Origin: Bacteroidales bacterium
Lineage (GTDB): Bacteria > Bacteroidota > Bacteroidia > Bacteroidales > Bacteroidaceae
NCBI GenBank assembly: GCA_004555245.1
Contig: SFIS01000074.1
Span: 1 to 13,374 of the forward strand
Length of the DNA stretch: 13,374 nucleotides
Direction: 5' to 3'
The notes below the pieces were generated by a model that searched no databases, was not told the origin of the DNA, and was given only the letters and a program-made list of their open reading frames with translations. Shown in pieces: positions 1 through 5,594 of the stretch. The first letter of the stretch is position 1. Each line of letters starts with the position of its first letter. Made by a program: the position numbers and the translations under genes.

Positions 1-23
1 ATATTCTTTATATTTTTAAGCAT
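1..23 (-). CDS. Possible start of a gene running off the left edge
   Basis: An ATG at 21-23 on the minus strand opens a frame reading MLKNIKN up to the window edge. A promoter-like TAATTTTG lies about 50 bases upstream (75-82), a distance normal for a leader. Seven codons cannot identify a product, and no ribosome-binding site is visible. The call rests only on the spacing of promoter and ATG, so it could be chance in AT-rich DNA. Confidence 0.25.
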
Positions 24-74
24 TTATTGAACGTACTATATTTTAAGAGTTGTTAAGACTCTTCTTTCATTCTG

Positions 75-82
75 CAAAATTA
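75..82 (-). promoter_or_regulatory. Candidate -7 promoter element for a leftward gene
   Basis: The minus strand reads TAATTTTG, matching the Bacteroidota -7 consensus TAnnTTTG. No TTTG sits at the expected -33 position about 19-20 bases upstream, so the site is weak. It would transcribe towards the left edge. The transcript would include a small stem (AAGAGT/ACTCTT at about 45-63). Confidence 0.3.
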
Positions 83-130
83 AAGCAAAAATTGAATATT
101 CTAATTCTGAAGTTCATGTTTGTAATTGTC

Positions 131-184
131 GCGCTGAAAGCGCAAAAGCGCATAGCCCAGGGTAAAGCGTAGCGACACCCTGGG
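131..184. repeat. Palindromic intergenic repeat element (CCCAGGGT/ACCCTGGG)
   Basis: Two inverted repeats lie side by side. GCGCT/AGCGC spans 131-143. An 8-bp perfect stem, CCCAGGGT (156-163) with ACCCTGGG (177-184), encloses a 13-base loop. The element resembles a short GC-rich sequence that I recall recurring between genes in Bacteroidales, where it yields spurious small reading frames. That memory cannot be verified here. No real coding sequence is apparent. It could be a REP-like element or a remnant of a mobile one. Confidence 0.5.
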
Positions 185-205
185 TAAATCAGGAACAGTT
201 CCATT

Positions 206-353
206 TGGGGTACATCAAACTGTACACCATAGTTATTTTGCAATAGATTGTGATTTCAAATTCGCGAGAATCGCGTAGAAATCTTCAGAGGCACAATCGG
301 CGGCGTACAGACGCTGTATTTTGAGTTATGTATAACTTTCTGTATTATAATAC
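206..353. other. Run of consecutive inverted repeats in intergenic DNA
   Basis: Five hairpin-forming repeats follow one another. TGGGGTAC/GTACACCA (206-229) has one mismatch. GATTTC/GAAATC (252-283) encloses a perfect CGCGA-GAA-TCGCG. TACAG/CTGTA spans 306-318. AGTTAT-GT-ATAACT spans 324-337. A 12-bp palindrome, GTATTATAATAC, lies at 342-353. No gene is visible here on either strand. The density suggests a structured RNA or a decayed repeat element, but either reading is inference. Confidence 0.4.
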
Positions 354-427
354 GTTATAATGCAAGAGAGGGCAAAAGACAGCGGTTTGTTGAATGAAAA
401 CAGGCGAAAAAATGCCCAAAATAGCTT

Positions 428-557
428 GTTTTACATCGAAAAACGGTATGTTTTACGTTGCAAAGTTGACTGTTTTACGTTGCAAGGTTGACTATTTTAC
501 GATACAAGGTTGACTATTTGGGGTTGCAAGGTTGACTATTTTGGGTTGCAGGACACT
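428..557. repeat. 22-bp direct tandem repeat array, about six units
   Basis: Units with a strict 22-base period start at 428, 450, 472, 494, 516 and 538. The first is diverged and the last is incomplete. The shared core is TTGCAAGGTTGACT preceded by TTTTAC or TTTGGG. Units 2 and 3 (450-471 and 472-493) differ at one base, so the array was made or homogenised by duplication. There are no unique spacers, so it is not CRISPR. The period is not a multiple of three and no frame runs through it. It lies downstream of the carrier-operon terminator, in gene-free DNA. Its role is unknown; iteron-like protein binding is one possibility. Confidence 0.8.
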
Positions 558-615
558 CAAAACGGCTGCGAAGGTGGACTGAAACGGTGTTTAGAAATGT
601 TAATTTCAACTTTTC

Positions 616-642
616 CCGTTGTCAAGATTTTTCATACAACGG
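616..642. repeat. Short inverted repeat, function unknown
   Basis: CCGTTGT (616-622) pairs with ACAACGG (636-642) across a 13-base loop. It lies between the 22-bp array and the carrier-operon terminator. No T-run follows closely on either strand, so it is not a convincing terminator. I see no gene anywhere in 24-784. Confidence 0.35.
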
Positions 643-730
643 TATGCTTTTTGCAGGTCAGCAAAGAAGAACATCAGGGTGTTTGAAGACATTACAGGCG
701 AAGAACTGCCGTTGCGGAAATTCCGGAAAT

Positions 731-786
731 AAAAAGAAGGTCGTCATGACACATCACGGGGATGGGCATGACGACCTTTTTCTTTT
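731..786 (-). terminator. Intrinsic terminator of the peptide-carrier operon
   Basis: A 12-bp perfect stem, AAGGTCGTCATG (737-748) with CATGACGACCTT (767-778), has an 18-base loop. On the minus strand it is followed by TTCTTTTTATTT. It starts right at the stop codon of the second POT gene (785-787), as expected for the end of that operon. The plus strand also has a T-rich tract after the stem, so it may work in both directions. Confidence 0.85.
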
Positions 787-2284
787 ATGTCGCTGCACTG
801 ACGAGACAGATGGCAGCGAGCACGCCCCAGATAGTGGTGAGCGGGACATTGGCGCCCCAGAGCAGGCCGGGAATCATGACGAGCTGGTTGCCTACTGCGG
901 TGGCGGCAAACCACAAGCCCATCATCAGGCCGGCATATTTCGGAGGTGCGACCTTGCTGACGAAGCTGATGCCGATGGGCGAGAGAAGCAGTTCGGCGAA
1001 GGTCAGTACGAGATATGTGGAGATGAGGAGGTTTGCGCTGACACGTGCCGGATCAGCATCTGTCTCTATGGCGGAAGCCTGATCCATCGGACTGAGGAGA
1101 CCTGTCGAGCCGACCAGCATAAGACAGAATGCCGCGGCGGCTACAAGCATGCCGAGACCAATTTTCTGCGGGCTGGTAGGCTCTTTGCCCTTGCGGTTGA
1201 GCCAGGCGAAGAGTGCTACGCTGACAGGTGTGAGTGCCACCACGTAGCAGGGGTTGAACTGCTGGAAGATGGGGGCCTTGACATCGACAATGCCTTCGAG
1301 TGTGGTGTATTTGTAGCCGAGGAAGGCTACGGCAAGAAGCACTACCAATACGCTGATGCCTTTGCCGCGCAACGTGTTGTTCTGCACGATGCCGAACAGT
1401 CCATAGACGATGAAGATGCACGCCACGAGGTTCGTCACGTCAAATGCCATTGCCTGCAAGCCCTCGGAAGTGGTCTGCGTGTAGTCGCGGGCGAAGAGTG
1501 TGAGGGTGTTGCCATTCTGATGGAATGCCATCCAGAAGAATATGACTACGGCAAAGACGAGACACAGGCAGATGATGCGCTCTTTCGTCTCTGACGGCGA
1601 GAGCTCCGGGACATCAGCGGTCTTGGTGTCTTTCGCGGCAGTCTTCTTCTCGCCTGCCAGGACATGGCGGTAGGTGGAAGACGAGAAATAATATATGAGG
1701 ATGGAGACGATAAGGCTGGCGCACGCCACGGCGAAAGCGAAATGGTAGGAGTCGTTCTCGCTGACGCCGAGGCTGGTCTGCGCCCAGTCCATAATCTTGA
1801 TGGCGGCAGTAGGCGCAAACATGGCGCCGATGTTGATTGCCATATAGAAAAGGCTGAAGCCTGCGTCGCGCTTCGACGCATATTCGGGAGAGTCATAGAG
1901 GCGGCCTACCATCACCTGGAGGTTGCCCTTGAACAGTCCGGTGCCAAGACCGACGAGGACGAGGGCCACTGCCATGGCTGCTGCCGCCACGATGTCGCCT
2001 CCGAGAGGCACGGAGAGCAGCAGATAGCCTATGAACATGATGAAGATGCCGGTGGTCACCATCTTGCCGAAGCCGAAACGGTCGGCGGCGATGCCTCCTA
2101 TGACGGGCAGGAAATAGACCATCATCAGGAAGGTGGAGTAGATTGTACTTGCCAGACCCGGCTCGTAGTTGAAATTGGCCTGCAGATAGAGCAGGAAGAC
2201 TGCGAGCATCGTGTAATAGCCAAAACGCTCGCCGGTGTTGGCAAGGGCTAACGCCCATAAGCCTTTGGGTTGTCCTTCAAACAT
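785..2284 (-). CDS. POT family (PTR2) di/tripeptide transporter, with extra membrane pair
   Basis: This is a proton-dependent oligopeptide transporter of the inner membrane, 499 residues from the chosen ATG. POT hallmarks in order are: PKGLW at the N-terminus; N16-T-G-E19-R20-F-G-Y-Y in TM1; GTGLFKGN with K119 in TM4; FYMAINIG (146-153, PTR2 signature); FFWMAFHQNG in TM7 (249-258); QQFNP (341-345); and AELLLSPIG with E431. The first Glu of ExxERF is Asn. Two added hydrophobic segments (about 285-300 and 310-324) lie between TM7 and TM8, where the neighbouring paralogue has none. The usual bacterial HA/HB pair between TM6 and TM7 is absent; that loop is a hydrophilic linker (about 204-236). 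The frame extends upstream to a GTG at 2368 that overlaps the previous stop as GTGA. I prefer the ATG because MFxxxPKGL aligns with the N-terminus of the paralogue, but coupled initiation at the GTG is possible. Substrate specificity is inferred from the family. Confidence 0.9.
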   Translation of the reverse strand: MFEGQPKGLWALALANTGERFGYYTMLAVFLLYLQANFNYEPGLASTIYSTFLMMVYFLPVIGGIAADRFGFGKMVTTGIFIMFIGYLLLSVPLGGDIVAAAAMAVALVLVGLGTGLFKGNLQVMVGRLYDSPEYASKRDAGFSLFYMAINIGAMFAPTAAIKIMDWAQTSLGVSENDSYHFAFAVACASLIVSILIYYFSSSTYRHVLAGEKKTAAKDTKTADVPELSPSETKERIICLCLVFAVVIFFWMAFHQNGNTLTLFARDYTQTTSEGLQAMAFDVTNLVACIFIVYGLFGIVQNNTLRGKGISVLVVLLAVAFLGYKYTTLEGIVDVKAPIFQQFNPCYVVALTPVSVALFAWLNRKGKEPTSPQKIGLGMLVAAAAFCLMLVGSTGLLSPMDQASAIETDADPARVSANLLISTYLVLTFAELLLSPIGISFVSKVAPPKYAGLMMGLWFAATAVGNQLVMIPGLLWGANVPLTTIWGVLAAICLVSAAT

Positions 2285-2364
2285 AGGATTGGTGGTGGGT
2301 TTCTGAATTGTTGTTGTATTGGAATCACATTGTTCCGCACTGTCGGACGTATGCTGACGCACCG

Positions 2365-3948
2365 TCACTTTGTCACCCGCTCAAGCCATGTCACCATGCC
2401 GAGCATGACACCCATAGAGATGAGACAGATGACGAAGAATACTGTCCAGCATATCCAGATAGGCCATGCGTTGTACATCAGCGGGCCGATGAAGATGAAG
2501 AGGTTGCCGATGGCGGTCGCGCCGAGCCACAGCCCCTGGCAGAGGCCCACCATGTGGCGGGGCGCTACCTTTGACACGAACGACAGTCCGAGCGGGGAGA
2601 TGAACAGTTCTGCCACGGTGAGGAAGAAATACGTGACGATGAGCACCCACGGACCGGCCTTTGCCAGACCCTCGGCTGACATCTGCTCGGCACTGAGGGC
2701 ACGGAACTCTTCGCCCGAGGGATAGCCGCAGCTGTAGGAATAAACCATCAGGAAGAGATAGGCAAGACCGGCAATGAGCATACCGATGGCTATCTTGCGC
2801 GGCGTGGAGATGCTCTTCCCGCGCTTGGCGAGACTGCCGAAGATATACATGATGACGGGGGTGAGAATGATGACAAAGCCCGGATTGAGAGCCTGCCATA
2901 TCTCAGGCGCGATGGAATCGGTCTGCACGAAGTCGCGGGCGAACACCGAGAGCGACTGACCGTTCTGATGGAACGAGAGCCAGAAGAAGATTGCGATGCC
3001 GAGAACGGCGAAAAGGGCGTAGAGACGCTGCTTGATTTCTTTTGCCATTGCCACTTTCTCTTCGGCGCTGTAGCTCTCTACTGCCTTCTGAGCCTTCTTT
3101 GCCGGCTGCGGGAAGGTCTTCTTCGTGCAGAGGAAGATGACGAGAGAGATGAGCATGGCGGCTACTGACGCGATGAACGAGAAGTGTATGCCGGTGTTGA
3201 AGACCTCGATGTATTCTGAGCAGAACTGTGTCAGGCTGCTGTATTCGGTGGTTGTCACAACCGCCATCGTTTCTGCGAATTTCGTTGTCGCCTCGCCATT
3301 TGCGAGATACTGATGGCACAATGCAGGCATGTCGGCGTTATAGACGAAGTTGTGGGCGTTGAGCCACCACTCGCGCAGGAGAGGCGCTACGAAAGGTGCG
3401 ACAAGTCCGCCGATGTTGATGAAGACATAGAATATCTGGAATCCGGAATCGCGCTTGTCCTTCGCCTCCTGCAAGGCTTCGGGGCCTTTCTTCGCGGCTT
3501 CTGCCTCAAACTCGTCGTACATCTTGCCCACGATGGCCTGGAGATTGCCCTTGAACAGACCGTTGCCGAAGGCTATGGCGAAAAGGGCGAGACACGTGAA
3601 GACGAGGATGCCCCACCATGTCGAGCCGTCGTCGAGGATAATCATATCGCTGCTCTTGCTGAAAAGAGGCACGGAGAGGGCGACATAGCCCAACGCCATG
3701 ATGACCAGACCCCATTGGATGGTGCGGTTGTAGTTCTGTGTCCTGTCGGCAATGTAGCCGCCTACAAGGCTGAGGACATAGATGCCGCAATAGAAGAATG
3801 AATAGATGAGCCCCGCCTTCGTGTCGGACAGGCCGAATTTCGAGACAAGGAAAAGGAGCAACACGGCATTCATGATATAATAGCCGAAGCGTTCGCCCAT
3901 GTTGCTGAGTGCTGCTGCAAGCAGACCTTTTGGATGGTTCTTGAACAT
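2365..3948 (-). CDS. POT family (PTR2) di/tripeptide transporter, with periplasmic insert
   Basis: This second POT paralogue has 527 residues from the ATG. It starts MFKNHPKGL and carries N16-M-G-E19-R20-F-G-Y-Y in TM1, so it shares the Asn-for-Glu change. Other motifs are GNGLFKGN (K133), FYVFINIG (173-180), FFWLSFHQNG (321-330), QALNP (352-356) and AELFISPLG (E447). TM7 leads directly into the NP segment, as in canonical POTs. Between TM5 and TM6 there is a long polar loop (about 196-253), predicted periplasmic, with Cys211 and Cys243 that could form a disulfide; the downstream paralogue has about 15 residues there. It begins 19 bases after the MFSD1-like gene. An in-frame TTG at 3990 would overlap that gene and add 14 polar residues; I rejected it in favour of the ATG at the conserved MF-PKG start. 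The role is probably proton-coupled uptake of small peptides. Confidence 0.9.
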   Translation of the reverse strand: MFKNHPKGLLAAALSNMGERFGYYIMNAVLLLFLVSKFGLSDTKAGLIYSFFYCGIYVLSLVGGYIADRTQNYNRTIQWGLVIMALGYVALSVPLFSKSSDMIILDDGSTWWGILVFTCLALFAIAFGNGLFKGNLQAIVGKMYDEFEAEAAKKGPEALQEAKDKRDSGFQIFYVFINIGGLVAPFVAPLLREWWLNAHNFVYNADMPALCHQYLANGEATTKFAETMAVVTTTEYSSLTQFCSEYIEVFNTGIHFSFIASVAAMLISLVIFLCTKKTFPQPAKKAQKAVESYSAEEKVAMAKEIKQRLYALFAVLGIAIFFWLSFHQNGQSLSVFARDFVQTDSIAPEIWQALNPGFVIILTPVIMYIFGSLAKRGKSISTPRKIAIGMLIAGLAYLFLMVYSYSCGYPSGEEFRALSAEQMSAEGLAKAGPWVLIVTYFFLTVAELFISPLGLSFVSKVAPRHMVGLCQGLWLGATAIGNLFIFIGPLMYNAWPIWICWTVFFVICLISMGVMLGMVTWLERVTK

Positions 3949-3967
3949 AGAAGTATTGGGATTAAGG

Positions 3968-5380
3968 TTATTTGATGTTCGGTTCTTCAAGTCCGTAGCC
4001 GCGCTTCTTGTCTATAATTTTGAGATAGAGGGCTATGAGAAGGGCGAGGATGCCGAAGCCGGCGAAGACGACGAGGGGCACGGTGTAGTCGTAGGGTATG
4101 AAATCGGCACCTTGTTCCTTTGCAGCGATGACGGCGGGGTTGTCCTCGTTGGTGGAGGTGAGGATATTGCCGATGAGTTTCGGGACGAAGCACAGGCCTA
4201 TGTTCTGCACCCAGAAAATGAGACAGTAGGCACTGCCGAGCACTTTCTCGTCTATAATCTTAGGCACGCTGGGCCACAAGGCAGCAGGTACGAGGGCGAA
4301 AGAGATGCCGAGCAGTACGATGGTGGAATATGCGAGAAGCGCACTCTTTGTCTCCGGAAGGACAAAGGCGAAGATGAGATGGCAGCAGATGAGCAGCAGC
4401 GAACCGCCGATGAGCATCGACGCACCCTTGCCTTTGCGGTCGAGGAAATTGCCGAGGAACGGCGTGATGACCGCCGCGCCGATGGGGAACCAGCGGAAGA
4501 TGTTGGAGGCTGCCTCGGCGGAGATGCCGTCAAGGTTGCACTGAAGCATATTGGCACCGTAGCGCTGGAAGGGGAAGATGGCTGAATAATACAGCACGCA
4601 GAGCAACGCCACTATCCAGAACACCTGCGAGGAGAGTATCTTGCCGAGGTCGCTGAACTTGAACTCCTCTTCCGCCTCGCCGCTCTCCGCCTCTTCGCCG
4701 AGCTGGCTGTCGAGCTTGCGGTCCATAAAGGTGAAGACGGTGAACGTTATGAGACCGATGAGAAGCAGCACGGTGCAGAACGCCACGGGGGCTACGACGG
4801 TGCCGAAACTGTCGGCGATGATGGGCGAGATGGAGAAGATGGCGAAGACACCGATGCGCGCTATTGCCATCTCAAGTCCCATGGCGAGAGCCATCTCCTT
4901 GCCCTTGAACCATTTCGCTATGGCCTTCGACACCGTGGTGCCTGCCATCTCGCAGCCGCAGCCGAAGAGCATGAAACCCAGCGACGCCATCTTCGCGCTC
5001 GCCGGCATGCTGACCCACCACGAATCGAGCCATCCGGCGAAGGCGGTCGTCTGAAACCATTCGGTGATGCCGACGTACTTGATGGCGGCGCCGGCAAACA
5101 TCATAGAGGCTGACAACTCGCCCGTGAAACGGACACCCATCTTGTCGAGAATGACACCGGCGACGATGAGGAAGCCGCAGACATTGAGGATATACTCCGA
5201 AGCGGCATACGTGCCGAAGATGTCAGGCGTCCAGCCGCGCTGGTTCTCTATCAATGCCTGGATGGGAGACATAACGTCAACGAACATATAGCCGAAGAAC
5301 ATCATCGAGGCTATAAGCACAAGGGCTGTCCAGCGCATGGCTGGAGAATCATTTAGTTTCTTTTGGATAAACTCTGTCAT
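3968..5380 (-). CDS. MFSD1-like major facilitator carrier, putative dipeptide transporter
   Basis: This 470-residue, 12-TM MFS protein is the first gene of the operon. The loop 2-3 motif reads DKMGVR (79-84). Several segments match, from memory, the animal lysosomal carrier MFSD1: AKWFKGKEMALAMGLEMAIAR (155-175); FWIVALLCVLYYSAIFPF (254-271), the start of the second half; and PAALWPSVP (365-373) followed by LGSAYCLIFWVQNIGL. The central cytoplasmic loop is acidic (about 228-241), as is common for MFS proteins. MFSD1 is reported to carry dipeptides. Combined with two POT genes directly downstream, this makes a dipeptide role plausible here, but the substrate is inference. A nitrate or organic-anion MFS carrier is the alternative. 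The start is a clear ATG with a promoter-like site about 35 bases upstream. Confidence 0.8.
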   Translation of the reverse strand: MTEFIQKKLNDSPAMRWTALVLIASMMFFGYMFVDVMSPIQALIENQRGWTPDIFGTYAASEYILNVCGFLIVAGVILDKMGVRFTGELSASMMFAGAAIKYVGITEWFQTTAFAGWLDSWWVSMPASAKMASLGFMLFGCGCEMAGTTVSKAIAKWFKGKEMALAMGLEMAIARIGVFAIFSISPIIADSFGTVVAPVAFCTVLLLIGLITFTVFTFMDRKLDSQLGEEAESGEAEEEFKFSDLGKILSSQVFWIVALLCVLYYSAIFPFQRYGANMLQCNLDGISAEAASNIFRWFPIGAAVITPFLGNFLDRKGKGASMLIGGSLLLICCHLIFAFVLPETKSALLAYSTIVLLGISFALVPAALWPSVPKIIDEKVLGSAYCLIFWVQNIGLCFVPKLIGNILTSTNEDNPAVIAAKEQGADFIPYDYTVPLVVFAGFGILALLIALYLKIIDKKRGYGLEEPNIK

Positions 5381-5414
5381 TGTTTTATGTATTTCTTGTT
5401 TTTCAATTTCTTTG

Positions 5415-5444
5415 CAAAGTTAGTAATATTTGTTTAATTTCAAG
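5415..5444 (-). promoter_or_regulatory. Promoter of the carrier operon
   Basis: On the minus strand TAACTTTG (5415-5422) fits the Bacteroidota -7 consensus TAnnTTTG. An upstream CTTG (5441-5444), 18 bases away, is a partial match to the -33 TTTG. The ATG of the first carrier gene follows about 35 bases downstream. The spacing is one base short of ideal, so strength may depend on an activator. Confidence 0.6.
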
Positions 5445-5460
5445 TAGGAATGTACAAAAA

Positions 5461-5510
5461 GTTAACGTATGTTTCAAAAAATGAGGACATTTCTCGAAAC
5501 ATACGTCAAC
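5461..5510 (-). terminator. Long inverted repeat: terminator of the GH3 gene or operator of the carrier operon
   Basis: ACGTATGTTTC (5465-5475) is perfectly repeated inverted at 5496-5506. The match extends to 15 bp with one mismatch (5461-5475 with 5496-5510). An inner AAATG/CATTT stem lies in the 20-base loop. On the minus strand the stem runs into CTTTTTGTACATT, as in an intrinsic terminator for the upstream GH3 gene. It is AT-rich for a terminator and lies just 16 bases upstream of the -33 box of the carrier operon, so an activator site is a real alternative. Confidence 0.5.
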
Positions 5511-5535
5511 AATGGTTGTATTTGGATGTAATGAT

Positions 5536-5578
5536 GTGCGGCGGAGGATGACACCGGCGGCGTCACGCCCCGCCGCAC
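5536..5578 (-). other. GC-rich hairpin just after the GH3 stop codon
   Basis: GTGCGGCGG (5536-5544) pairs perfectly with CCGCCGCAC (5570-5578). A second stem, TGAC/GTCA (5549-5552 and 5562-5565), lies inside. It begins 16 bases after the GH3 stop. No U-run follows on the minus strand, so it is more likely a 3' stabilising structure than a terminator, perhaps acting with the repeat at 5461-5510. Confidence 0.45.
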
Positions 5579-5594
5579 GGGAGAGGGAGGGCGG

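Noticed and set aside
116..172. 18-codon plus-strand frame through the palindromic repeat
   Set aside because: It is created by the repeat itself and has no promoter.
428..557. Tandem array as a CRISPR
   Set aside because: Units abut with no unique spacers, and no cas gene is present.
587..1594. Plus-strand open frame of 335 codons
   Set aside because: It lies antisense to the POT gene, is rich in Cys, His, Glu and Gly with no domain, and reflects the codon bias of the gene opposite.
2285..2368. GTG start extending the downstream POT by 28 residues
   Set aside because: The ATG at 2284 aligns with the paralogue. I keep the GTG only as an alternative, because its GTGA overlap could allow coupled translation.
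3949..3990. TTG start extending the upstream POT by 14 residues
   Set aside because: It would overlap the previous gene by 23 bases and adds polar sequence before the conserved MFxxxPKGL start. The ATG at 3948 is better.
3899..4585. Plus-strand open frame of 228 codons
   Set aside because: It is antisense to the junction of two carrier genes and has the low-complexity acidic composition typical of a shadow frame.
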